DNA of 39,225 bases from NCBI GenBank assembly GCA_946887105.1, contig CAMPKJ010000014.1, positions 1 to 39,225 of the forward strand, written 5' to 3'. The notes beneath the pieces were generated by a model. The model ran no database searches. It was not told the DNA's origin and worked only from the letters and a program-made list of their open reading frames with translations. The DNA is from an uncultured Acidobacteriota bacterium (GTDB lineage: Bacteria > Acidobacteriota > Thermoanaerobaculia > Gp7-AA8). Numbering within the stretch: the stretch's first letter is position 1; every line of letters begins with the position of its first letter. Positions 6,631 to 14,536 of this stretch are shown here, one piece after another. The translations under genes were made by a program, and so were the position numbers.

Positions 6631-8447
6631 ATCCCCATTCGGCGAATCAGGTCCGCGTATCGCGGATCGCGGCGCAGCGGTTCGAATCCCTGCTCGACGG
6701 TGATCATCCGCAGCAGATAGGTGCGTTTCGCGTATGCGCGTTCGAGCCACTGGAACGCGCGATCGTGATCGCCGAGCGCGGTCCAGGCCAGGGCGATGTT
6801 CGCGGCGGCGATCGTTTCGTGCGGCTGGCGGGCTTCGAGCTCGCGGACCACGCGCAGCGCTTCCTCGCGATGACCTGCCTTCGCGGCCACATACGCGTAG
6901 AGCGCCGGAAGCTGTGAACTGCGGCGCCGCCCCTCCATGGCGGCCTTCAGCCGCTTCATTCCTTCTTCGGGGCGTCCCGAATTCGCGTACGCCAAGGCGA
7001 GGTGCAACTGGAGCGGCGCCATCTTCGGATGGAGACGGAGCGCCTCTTCGAGATGCCGGGTGGCCTCGTCGTGCCGTCCACTGAAACGGAGCACCAGTCC
7101 GCGATTCGACAAGCCACCCGGCGCGAGCGGATCGAGCTCCACCGCGCGCCGGCTGTGCTCGAGCGCGCAAGCGAACCTGCGCCGGAACACGCATAACGCC
7201 GCGTACCAGTTGTGCACCACCGCGCTATTCGGATTGAGGGCGAGCGCGCGCGCGTATTCGCGCTCGGCATCCTCCCATCGCCATTGGTAATCGCCGTAAA
7301 CAGCGCCCAGGGCGGCGTGCGCCGAGGCGAGATCGGGATCGAGTGCGATGGCCTTCTCCGCGGCCGCGCGCGCCCGTTCGAAATGCTCGCGCGGATCGCC
7401 GTCCATGTAGCGCCCGTGCAGCAGCCACGTATCGGCGATGCCTGCCCACGCGGCCGCAAATTTCGGATCGTGCGTCAAGGCACGTTCGAAGAACTCGCGT
7501 GCGCGCGACAGGTCGCGCTCGACGAGGTACAGGCCCTTCAGATAGAGGTCGTACGCCGCCAGATTGCTGGTGGTCTTCTTGGCCAGCAGGCGCTCCTCGC
7601 GTCCGGAGAGAGATGGCGTCACCGACCGCGCCACGCCATCAGCCACGCGATCCTGGACCGCAAACAGATCGCGGGCGTTCTCGTCGAACTGCGCCGCCCA
7701 CAGCGGCTCTCCGCCGGTCGTGCGCAGGAGCCGCACCGTGACGCGCATGCGCTCGCCGCTACGCTGGATGCTGCCGTCCAGCACCGCATCGACGCGCAAC
7801 TCGCGACCCGCGGCGAGCGGATCCTGATCGAGCTTCGAATAACGGCGCACCGCGCTGGTGGGACTGACCACGATTCCGGGGATGTGGCTGAGCCTCGTGA
7901 TGAGCGTGTCGGCCATCCCGAGCTCGAGCGATTCATCGCGATGCGCGGCCACGAGCGGGCGGAATGGCAGCACGGCCACGGAGCGCACTCCCGGCACCGG
8001 GACAGCAGTCGCCGGCGCAGGTCTGAGCAACCACATCGCAATCCACAGCAACGCGGCGGCTGCCGCGGCGAAGCCGATGATCAGTGCCGGACTCGCGCGC
8101 CGCTCCGGGATGGCGATTGTTCCGTCTGCGCCATTCCGGCGCTGGACGGGACCAGCGAACTGATATCCGCGGCCGGGGATCGTCACCACGTACCGGCCTT
8201 CGCCGAGCGCCTTGCGCAGCGTCGAGATCTGAAAGGTGAGGTTGCTCTCCTCGACCGCGGTGTCGGGCCAGAGCGCGCCCATGAGCGTTTCCTTCGGCAC
8301 CACCTGCCCATCGTGCTCGACGAGCAGCGAGAGGAGATCGAACGCTTTCGGCGTCAGCGCGACCGGCACGCCATCGCGCGACAGCACCCGCTTCGGCCGG
8401 TCCAGCACAAATGGACCGAACCCGTAAACCGCTGATTCGACGGCCAT
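6627..8447 (-). CDS. CadC-like winged-helix transmembrane regulator with TPR sensor
   Basis: One-component membrane regulator of 606 aa. Residues 5-100 form an OmpR/PhoB-type winged helix (LTPKAFDLLSLLVEH at 31-45, ending in the wing GRGYQFAGPV). A single transmembrane helix follows at about 121-141, then a TolB/cyclase-associated-like module starting SVAVLPF (about 155-265) with VDAVLDGSIQRSG, and then about eight TPR repeats (285-600). The N-terminus should be cytoplasmic on DNA and the TPR half periplasmic, so binding outside is coupled to transcription. This architecture is frequent in Acidobacteriota and Bryobacter-like genomes. The divergent gene is the ScyD-like secreted protein 94 bp away, a possible target. 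The shared 5' region holds the dyad TTCTAAGAA at 8456-8464. Confidence 0.9.
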   Translation of the reverse strand: MAVESAVYGFGPFVLDRPKRVLSRDGVPVALTPKAFDLLSLLVEHDGQVVPKETLMGALWPDTAVEESNLTFQISTLRKALGEGRYVVTIPGRGYQFAGPVQRRNGADGTIAIPERRASPALIIGFAAAAAALLWIAMWLLRPAPATAVPVPGVRSVAVLPFRPLVAAHRDESLELGMADTLITRLSHIPGIVVSPTSAVRRYSKLDQDPLAAGRELRVDAVLDGSIQRSGERMRVTVRLLRTTGGEPLWAAQFDENARDLFAVQDRVADGVARSVTPSLSGREERLLAKKTTSNLAAYDLYLKGLYLVERDLSRAREFFERALTHDPKFAAAWAGIADTWLLHGRYMDGDPREHFERARAAAEKAIALDPDLASAHAALGAVYGDYQWRWEDAEREYARALALNPNSAVVHNWYAALCVFRRRFACALEHSRRAVELDPLAPGGLSNRGLVLRFSGRHDEATRHLEEALRLHPKMAPLQLHLALAYANSGRPEEGMKRLKAAMEGRRRSSQLPALYAYVAAKAGHREEALRVVRELEARQPHETIAAANIALAWTALGDHDRAFQWLERAYAKRTYLLRMITVEQGFEPLRRDPRYADLIRRMGI

Positions 8448-8541
8448 GAGGATCGTTCTAAGAAAATCTACGAAATTCTAGCCGCCTTTCTCAGGACTTC
8501 CGCCGGTTCATCGCGCAGATTGCGGCGCCGGAGGTCAACTC

Positions 8542-10383
8542 ATGAAATCCATGTTCACCATCGTCTTCCTTGCATTTGCACTCGCCGCGCATCCGCAGGG
8601 GCCGCCGTTCGCGGCCGGCCTGCAGGCGCCGACGCGCGTGGTCTTCACGCCTCAGGGTAACGTCCTCGTCACCGAGGCCGGCACCGTGGCCGAGAACTCC
8701 GGCCGCGTCTCGATCATCGATCGCACCAACGGCGTCCGGCGCACGCTCATCGACGGCCTGCCGTCCGGCGTCAGCGGAGGCGGCGCGGAGGCGGCGCCAT
8801 CGGGTCCGTCCGGCGTGGCCGTCCAGGGCACGACCCTTTACGTCGCGATCGGCGCCGGCGACGGCGTCATTCCCGGACCGGCTCCCGGAACCGAATTGCC
8901 GAACGACTCGCCCGCGTCGCCGATCCTCAGTTCCCTGCTCGCGCTGCAGGTCGTGACGCCGCTCGATCTCGACAGCGGCGGATTCACGCTGCTGCCCGCC
9001 GACCACACGCGTCTGAAAAACGGCGAGACTCTGACACTGCACAACGCGTCCGGCGGCACGATGACGGTGCGCCTGGTCGCCGATTTTCCGAACCACACTC
9101 CGTCGCCGCGTCCCGACTTCCCCGCGAACGTCCGCGCCGGCAATCCGTTCGGCGTGGCCGTGCTGGGACCGACGGCATTCGTGGTCGATGCGAGCCAGAA
9201 TCTGATCCGCCGCGTCGATACGACCACCGGCGCGTTCGACACGCTGACGACGTTCGCACCGATCGCGAATCCGTTGCCGTTCGGACCGCCGTTCGTCGAC
9301 GCGGTCCCGGACAGCATTGCTCTACGCGGCGGCGAGTTGCTCGTGACCACGCTGACCGGCTTTCCGTTTCCGCCCGGCAAAGCCGAAGTGCGGCGGGTGA
9401 ACATCGCCACGGGCGCAAACGAGCCGCTGCACTCCGGTCTGACCTCGGCGATCGACGTGCAGCCCCTCGGGAACAATGCATCCGATCCGCTGCTCGTGCT
9501 CGAGTTCAGCACGAACATGACCGAGTCACAGCCGGGACGCCTGCGGATGATCACCGCCGCCGGCGTGTCGACGACCATCGCCGAGGGACTGCCGACGCCG
9601 ACCGGGATGGCAGTGGACCGGCGCAGCGGCGAGATCTTCATCTCGCACATCTTCCCCGGATTGATCACGCGCGTGAACGCGGGCGCGATCATTCCGGCCG
9701 CGCCGCCGGCGGCCATCATTCCCGTCGTCGCCTCGCTGCCGGGAGCACACGGATCGCAGTTCACGACGTCGATGCAGATCGCCAATCCGCATCCGTTCGC
9801 GATTGCCGGAACGATGGTCGTACATCCGCAAGGTCACGCGGCCGCGACCAGTGATTCTGCCGTCTCATACACGCTCGCGCCGTTTGCGACGCGCGAGTTC
9901 GCGGACTTCATGTCGGCGGCAGGCACCACCGGCGGCGGCTCGGTCGACATCATCGCGGCGGTCGGCTCCGCGCCGGTGACGGTGACGCGGATCGTCAACA
10001 CCGCCGAGACGGGACAGCCGGCCGTCCAGGTACCGCAGGTCGATCCGGCGGATGCGTTGACGATCGGGACACATGGCACACTGGTCGCGCCGGGCAGCAC
10101 GGCGATGCGGTTCAACATCGGCATCCGCACGCTGTCGCAGAACACGAGCATGACGTTCCGGCTGTACGACGCAGATGGCGCGGAGCTGCATGCTTCGGCG
10201 CGATCGTTTCCCGCGCACTACTTCCAACAGTTCGCGGCGGCCGATCTGGTCGGGATGGCGCCGGGCGTGAATCAGTCGGTGGTGATCACGATCGACGGCG
10301 GCAGCGCGATCGTGTACGGCGTGGCCATCGACAACGTGACCGGGAACGGGACGCTGCAAGTCGCGAGACGCACGCAGGAGTAG
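8542..10383 (+). CDS. Secreted ScyD/ScyE-like beta-propeller protein
   Basis: A 613-aa exported protein (signal peptide about 1-17). The N-terminal 390 residues resemble the ScyD/ScyE family, an NHL-like propeller first named in scytonemin clusters. Recurrent motifs are GLQAPTRVVFTPQGNVLVTEAG, the GPSGVAV strand and the GLPTPTGMAVD strand. The C-terminal part (about 395-613) is a separate beta-sandwich-like region, common in Acidobacteriota surface proteins, starting after a Pro/Ala linker (AIIPAAPPAAIIPVVASLPG region). Ribosome site GGAGG at 8530-8534, spacing 7. It is divergent from the winged-helix/TPR regulator, and a perfect palindromic hairpin follows the stop. Scytonemin synthesis itself is not implied because no other genes of that pathway are here. 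Confidence 0.8.
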   Translation: MKSMFTIVFLAFALAAHPQGPPFAAGLQAPTRVVFTPQGNVLVTEAGTVAENSGRVSIIDRTNGVRRTLIDGLPSGVSGGGAEAAPSGPSGVAVQGTTLYVAIGAGDGVIPGPAPGTELPNDSPASPILSSLLALQVVTPLDLDSGGFTLLPADHTRLKNGETLTLHNASGGTMTVRLVADFPNHTPSPRPDFPANVRAGNPFGVAVLGPTAFVVDASQNLIRRVDTTTGAFDTLTTFAPIANPLPFGPPFVDAVPDSIALRGGELLVTTLTGFPFPPGKAEVRRVNIATGANEPLHSGLTSAIDVQPLGNNASDPLLVLEFSTNMTESQPGRLRMITAAGVSTTIAEGLPTPTGMAVDRRSGEIFISHIFPGLITRVNAGAIIPAAPPAAIIPVVASLPGAHGSQFTTSMQIANPHPFAIAGTMVVHPQGHAAATSDSAVSYTLAPFATREFADFMSAAGTTGGGSVDIIAAVGSAPVTVTRIVNTAETGQPAVQVPQVDPADALTIGTHGTLVAPGSTAMRFNIGIRTLSQNTSMTFRLYDADGAELHASARSFPAHYFQQFAAADLVGMAPGVNQSVVITIDGGSAIVYGVAIDNVTGNGTLQVARRTQE

Positions 10384-10389
10384 CAAAGA

Positions 10390-10420
10390 GATGCGGAGCA
10401 CCGGACCGGTGCTCCGCATC
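10390..10420. terminator. Perfect 15-bp inverted repeat between convergent genes
   Basis: GATGCGGAGCACCGG (10390-10404) and its exact reverse complement (10406-10420) are separated by one base, giving a strong GC-rich hairpin. It fills the 38-bp gap between two stop codons facing each other. Position and symmetry suggest a bidirectional terminator, although neither side has a real T tract. It is not built of tandem units and so differs from the short-unit elements elsewhere in the window. Confidence 0.8.
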
Positions 10421-10421
10421 A

Positions 10422-11612
10422 CTACAACTCGATCGCTTTCACGATCACGATGGTGCGGTCGTCCTGATCCTCGCGTCCCCACTTCGCAACGCGCGCCAGC
10501 ACTTCCTGGCCGATCTCCTGCGCGGAGCGCGCTCGATTGGCTTTCACGAGGCGCACCAGGCGTTCGATGCTGAACTCGCGGTCCTTGCGATCCTGCGCTT
10601 CGATGATGCCGTCGGTGTACATGCAGAGCAGATCGCCCGGCTCGAGCTGCACGTAGCCGCGGGTGTAGGTCGCGTCCGGCGTCGGCCCGAGGACCGGACC
10701 GCCGTTGCGCAGAAACTCGCTCTTGCCGTTCTTGCGCAGGACGAACGGCGGATTGTGGCCGGCGTTGCAATAGATCAGGATCCCACCCGTTTCGAGCTCG
10801 CCGTAGAACAGCGACACGAACTTCGTGGTCAGGCGGCCGCGGTGGATGATGTGATTGAGCTTCTCCAGCGTGCGGATGATCTTGAAATCGCGATCGGTAG
10901 CCATGCGCAGGCCCATGTAGACATCGCGCACGACCAGCGCCGCCGGCAGTCCGTGGCCGGAACCATCGGCGATGGCCAGCCCGAGGATGTTGTCGGAGAC
11001 CGGGATGTAATCGTAGAAATCGCCGCTGACGATCTCCGCGGGAACGGTGCGGCCCCAGACGTCGTAGCCGGCGTACTGGGGGATGCGCGACGGCAGGATG
11101 GACTGCTGGATGCGTTGCGCCTCGACGATCAGCGACTCGTACCATCGCGCGCGGATGCGCTGGTTGATCGCGTACCGGATCAGGTTGAGCGAGAAGAGAA
11201 TGTCCTCGCGCCGGTGTGACGGCGAGACGTTGAAGGCGATGATGTAGTCGTCGTCGCCGACCGAGATCGCGCAGAACCGCTGCGCGCCGAGCTTCTCTTC
11301 GAGCACCGGATCGAATCCCGGATCGGTCGGATCCATGACCAGGATCCCGTTCTCCGTGACCAGCTCGATCGGTTTGTAGTCTTTGGGGACTTCGATCCCC
11401 AGCACGCCGGCATGCGACTCGCCGAACCGCGCCACGAGCTCGTACGACTCGTCGCGCGCTTCATACACGCGCCCGCCGGTGATGCCGAGCTGATCGCGAA
11501 AATTCGTGGCGATCGTCTCCGCGATCTGCGCGACAGAGGTGGAAGGAGAGTCGGAGGTCTCCAATTGCTCGAGCGTGCGCTCGACCTGGGTGAGGAGTTT
11601 TCGATAATCCAT
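10422..11612 (-). CDS. SpoIIE/RsbU-type PP2C serine phosphatase with GAF-like sensor
   Basis: Metal-dependent protein phosphatase of 396 aa. Residues 25-150 look like a GAF-type sensor, followed by a helical linker with the RsbU/SpoIIE hallmark EAQRIQQSILPS (164-175). The PP2C domain follows at about 185-395 with metal ligands in SGDFYDY (Asp198) and IADGSGHGLPAA (Asp216), then NAGHNPP, YTDGIIEA and the final QDDRTIVIV. Such enzymes dephosphorylate STAS anti-anti-sigma proteins in partner-switching networks. A STAS protein with a phosphorylatable serine is encoded at 33471-33821 and is a candidate substrate. It is the last gene of a tight minus-strand operon (gaps of 2-4 bp) with the phosphatase-superfamily enzyme and nucleotidyltransferase pair. 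Confidence 0.92.
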   Translation of the reverse strand: MDYRKLLTQVERTLEQLETSDSPSTSVAQIAETIATNFRDQLGITGGRVYEARDESYELVARFGESHAGVLGIEVPKDYKPIELVTENGILVMDPTDPGFDPVLEEKLGAQRFCAISVGDDDYIIAFNVSPSHRREDILFSLNLIRYAINQRIRARWYESLIVEAQRIQQSILPSRIPQYAGYDVWGRTVPAEIVSGDFYDYIPVSDNILGLAIADGSGHGLPAALVVRDVYMGLRMATDRDFKIIRTLEKLNHIIHRGRLTTKFVSLFYGELETGGILIYCNAGHNPPFVLRKNGKSEFLRNGGPVLGPTPDATYTRGYVQLEPGDLLCMYTDGIIEAQDRKDREFSIERLVRLVKANRARSAQEIGQEVLARVAKWGREDQDDRTIVIVKAIEL

Positions 11613-11616
11613 CGGT

Positions 11617-11853
11617 TTACTTGGGTTGGCGTTCTGCGCGAAGGCGTTCGATGCGTTGCTGCTCGTATTTCTGCCGGTCCGCCTGCATCTCTTCGATCGT
11701 GCGGAATTTGACCACTCCGCGCGGCATGTTCAGCGGTCCGGCGAAGTTGCCCATGCTCATCAGCGCGCGAATGCGCCGGCCGAGCGGAACATGGCGGTTC
11801 ACCGTCCCTGCGTCCGGCATCTCTTCGATGCTTCTGTATTTCCAGACCGGCAT
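11617..11853 (-). CDS. Small protein partnered with nucleotidyltransferase, internal repeat
   Basis: A 78-aa protein without a domain I can name. Two copies of one motif are visible: VWKYRSIEEMPDA (3-15) and VVKFRTIEEMQAD (47-59), separated by the basic stretch HVPLGRRIRALMSM. The C-terminus is a charged helix. ATG at 11853 shares its A with the TGA of the upstream nucleotidyltransferase, so translation is coupled. Short proteins with an YRS/FRT-(I/F)EE motif are, from memory, often seen beside this type of nucleotidyltransferase, which suggests a two-component toxin-antitoxin-like or regulatory pair. It lacks the RxxxxH motif of HEPN partners. Function unproven. Confidence 0.7.
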   Translation of the reverse strand: MPVWKYRSIEEMPDAGTVNRHVPLGRRIRALMSMGNFAGPLNMPRGVVKFRTIEEMQADRQKYEQQRIERLRAERQPK

Positions 11854-12323
11854 CAATCCTCCAGCCGGAACGCCTGGCGCAGCGCCTCCGCGTCGCCACG
11901 GTCCTTGGGACGCACGGTGTCGCGTTTCATCTGAAACAGTTGCGCGGGAGTGACCACGCGAACGGGAATGCCTTCGATCTCCGCGTTCTGCCACTCGAGT
12001 GTCGAATACGAATACGCCTCGCCCAGCCGGGTCAGGAAGTCGACGTAGAAGTCTGTGTCAGGCGGACCATAGCGAACGGCAGGATAGTCGCCGATCAGTT
12101 CGTCCGCGTCGATGTCATCGATGGCGGGATCGTTCCAGACGGAACGAAGTGCCCGCTTGAGGCGTTCGATGTTTTCCGTGGTCGGGGCGACGAAGAAGTC
12201 CGCGTCCTCCGTGTTCCGCACGATGCCGTGCGCCCACAGCGCGATGGCGCCAAAGGTCACGTATTCGACATTTTCGCGGTTCATCGCCTTGATCAGCGTC
12301 AGCACTTCGCCGAGATCCACCAT
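11853..12323 (-). CDS. Nucleotidyltransferase-fold protein (AbiEii/MNT-like)
   Basis: A 156-aa minimal nucleotidyltransferase-like protein. FGAIALWAHGIVRNTEDADFFV (split as FGAIALWAHG at 24-33 and RNTEDADFFV at 36-45) is the active-site block, with Asp40 and Asp42 as metal ligands. A third acidic strand, DTDFYVDFL (about 89-97), follows. The usual Gly-Ser of the MNT motif is Gly-Ala here, as in AbiEii/DUF6036-type proteins. The last third (VRVVTPAQLFQMKRDTVRPKDRGDAEAL) is the family's typical ending, with a conserved Lys-Asp-x-x-Asp. It is coupled to the 78-aa gene downstream and starts 2 bp after the phosphatase-superfamily gene. A toxin-antitoxin or protein-modifying role is inferred from the family. 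Confidence 0.8.
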   Translation of the reverse strand: MVDLGEVLTLIKAMNRENVEYVTFGAIALWAHGIVRNTEDADFFVAPTTENIERLKRALRSVWNDPAIDDIDADELIGDYPAVRYGPPDTDFYVDFLTRLGEAYSYSTLEWQNAEIEGIPVRVVTPAQLFQMKRDTVRPKDRGDAEALRQAFRLED

Positions 12324-12325
12324 CG

Positions 12326-14458
12326 CTACCGCAACTCTACCCCATCGACCTCATACGGCGCCTTCACGCCCAGGGCGCCGAGCACTGTCGGATACACATC
12401 CGCGATGTACGGCGCGCGGGCGGTGGTCAGCTTGCGGTTGGTGAAGAAGATCCCTTTCACGATCTCGGGATCGACCGAGCAGTGGTCGCCGCTCCAGACC
12501 GCTTTGTTGTCTTCGAAGAGCGCTTTGGGGACGCCGCCGAGGGAGGTTTGCCAGGAGACGCGGTAACCGTCGTTGTTCATCACGAAGAGGTCGGGGATCA
12601 TGTTCGGGTCGAACTTCTGGTACGCCTCTTCGCGCGTGAGGACGCGGCGGACCGGATGCTCGTTCGTTTCGGGATCGACCATGGCCACGAGGCGCGTCTG
12701 CAGTTCCTTCTTCAGCGCGTCATACTCGGCGCCCGGCTCGACGATGCCCTGCGCCTCGCGCCCTTTGAGATTCACGTACACCTCGCCCAGCCCCATCGCG
12801 TAGGCGCGCGTTTTCGACCAGTCGACATTCTCCCAGAACTGTCCCTGATCGAAGAGCATCTCCACGTTGCGATCCTTCACCTGCACGCCGGTCTTGAGCG
12901 TCATGTAGCCGTTCAGCACCAGCCAGGTGTTGTAGTGCACGTGACGGCGGAACGAGGCGAAGCCGTGATCGGACGCGACCAGCAGCAGCGCGTTTTTCCG
13001 CTCCGCCGCCTCCATCGCATCGCCGACGATCTCGTCCATCAGCTGGTAGGACTTCAGCAGCGCATCGCCCCACTCCGCGGCGAGCTTCGCGTCATACGCG
13101 GGATGCTTCGGATCGACGATGCGCCAGAAGACGTGCCCGACGCGATCCGGAAATTCGAAGCACTGCACGAGCAGGTCGTCATCGCGCTGCAGCAGCGAGT
13201 TGAAGATCTTCCGCGACTGCGCGACCGTCCACTCCATGTCATCCCAGAAGATGCGCTCCGTCGCAAATCCCTCGGAAATCGCCCAGGTGTCGATCTGCCA
13301 TCCGAGCGTCTTGTACGGCCCGTGCTCCTTCGCCAGTTCCGGCGCCCAGTCCGTCGGACCCGAGATCTTGAATCCCGGCGGGAGGCTGCGCGGATCGAAG
13401 TTGATCGGCGACAGGTACAACTTCACCTCCGGCTGCACGGTGAGCAGATGGAACCTGCTGATGCCGCGGACCTTGATCAGCGGATTGAACGGAAAGACGA
13501 AGTCGACCCAACCGGTCCACTCCCCCGCTTTGAGGGAGTGTTTCCTGCCGCTCACTTCGATCTCGATCGAGTTGCGATCGTCGGCGACGGTGATGGTCAT
13601 CGGAATGGAGATGTACGGCGGATCTCCGAAGAGTTTGTTCGGCGGCCCCTGGATGGTGGTCTGGATGACGCCCTTGTTGTCTTCGAGCTGCACGACTTCG
13701 ATCGAGAACTCGTTCGTGCCCGCGCGTTTGAAGTCGAGCTCGGACGTGAAGTAGAACGGCTTGCCGACGCGGCCGGAGACGTCCGGGACGCCGAGACCCG
13801 ACAGCATGTGTCCCTGGTGATCGCCATGGCCGAAATCAGTCGCGGGAAACGTCACCGGCACGTGGACGATGGTGGCCTTCTTCCCCGCCTGCGACGCCAC
13901 TTCCCAGAACGGCGTTCCCTGACGGCGGTTGATCACGCCCGGACGCTTCTCCGGAATGTACTTCTTCACCGCGGCAAACGTTCCGGCACCGAGCGCGACG
14001 CCGAGCACGAGCAGGACCAGCCCGCCAACGCGCCGGCGGCGCATCAGCAGCACGACCGCGATGAGCGCGAACAGCAACGTCACCGCCGCGGCGAACGCGA
14101 TCGGATTGCGCTTGCCGAGGAGAAACGGCTCGGTGGTCTCGTCGAACGCGGCGAAGACCGGGAGGTACGTTTTCGGATCGCGGCGGAGGAAATCGAAGAT
14201 GCCGGTGCGGCCGGGATCGACGCCGGTGTCGTGGTCGACGTTCAGCACCGGCGTCTGTGCGGGCGTGGTCGGGAGCAGCGGACGGAACGTCCCCGTCGCG
14301 CGCAGTTTCGCCAGGTTCGGGAGCTTCCCTTCGTTCATCCAGCGCTCGGTGTAGTTGGCGTCGACGCCGTCGAAACCGAGCACGATCACTTTCTGCTGCG
14401 CATGCGCCGCGGCCGTAAGTGCCAGCGCTGCGATGAGGATCAGTCTTCTCAGAGCCAT
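12326..14458 (-). CDS. Alkaline phosphatase-superfamily hydrolase with inserted membrane hairpin
   Basis: A type I phosphodiesterase/nucleotide pyrophosphatase-like enzyme of 710 aa. It has a signal peptide (1-20, cleavage AHA). Metal and catalytic residues are all present: Asp30 in GFDGVD, probable nucleophile Thr69 in AQTPVLN, PGRTGIFDF (82-90), Asp438/His442 in FPDRVGHVFW, Asp497/His498 in ASDHGF, and His659 in GDHCS. Two transmembrane helices (about 119-139 and 144-164) joined by RRRR are inserted between the nucleophile loop and the rest of the catalytic domain. Positive-inside orientation puts both catalytic halves in the periplasm. ATG at 14458 is chosen for the signal peptide. It leads the operon with the nucleotidyltransferase pair and SpoIIE phosphatase. 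Substrate unknown. Confidence 0.88.
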   Translation of the reverse strand: MALRRLILIAALALTAAAHAQQKVIVLGFDGVDANYTERWMNEGKLPNLAKLRATGTFRPLLPTTPAQTPVLNVDHDTGVDPGRTGIFDFLRRDPKTYLPVFAAFDETTEPFLLGKRNPIAFAAAVTLLFALIAVVLLMRRRRVGGLVLLVLGVALGAGTFAAVKKYIPEKRPGVINRRQGTPFWEVASQAGKKATIVHVPVTFPATDFGHGDHQGHMLSGLGVPDVSGRVGKPFYFTSELDFKRAGTNEFSIEVVQLEDNKGVIQTTIQGPPNKLFGDPPYISIPMTITVADDRNSIEIEVSGRKHSLKAGEWTGWVDFVFPFNPLIKVRGISRFHLLTVQPEVKLYLSPINFDPRSLPPGFKISGPTDWAPELAKEHGPYKTLGWQIDTWAISEGFATERIFWDDMEWTVAQSRKIFNSLLQRDDDLLVQCFEFPDRVGHVFWRIVDPKHPAYDAKLAAEWGDALLKSYQLMDEIVGDAMEAAERKNALLLVASDHGFASFRRHVHYNTWLVLNGYMTLKTGVQVKDRNVEMLFDQGQFWENVDWSKTRAYAMGLGEVYVNLKGREAQGIVEPGAEYDALKKELQTRLVAMVDPETNEHPVRRVLTREEAYQKFDPNMIPDLFVMNNDGYRVSWQTSLGGVPKALFEDNKAVWSGDHCSVDPEIVKGIFFTNRKLTTARAPYIADVYPTVLGALGVKAPYEVDGVELR

Positions 14459-14536
14459 CGCCGCGCATGATACATAGAGGCGGAACGCACGCGGCGGGCA
14501 CTTCTCTTGTAACGTCCGCCGCGGAGGAGTAACGCA

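Noticed and set aside
12326..14458. Loss of the catalytic nucleophile in the phosphatase-superfamily enzyme
   Set aside because: The usual Trp-Ser/Thr-Phe stretch is changed, but aligning from the following Thr-Gly places Thr69 at the nucleophile position.
12482..14470. Long open frame on the plus strand over the phosphatase-superfamily gene
   Set aside because: The minus-strand gene has complete metal and nucleophile motifs, and the plus frame has no recognisable domain.
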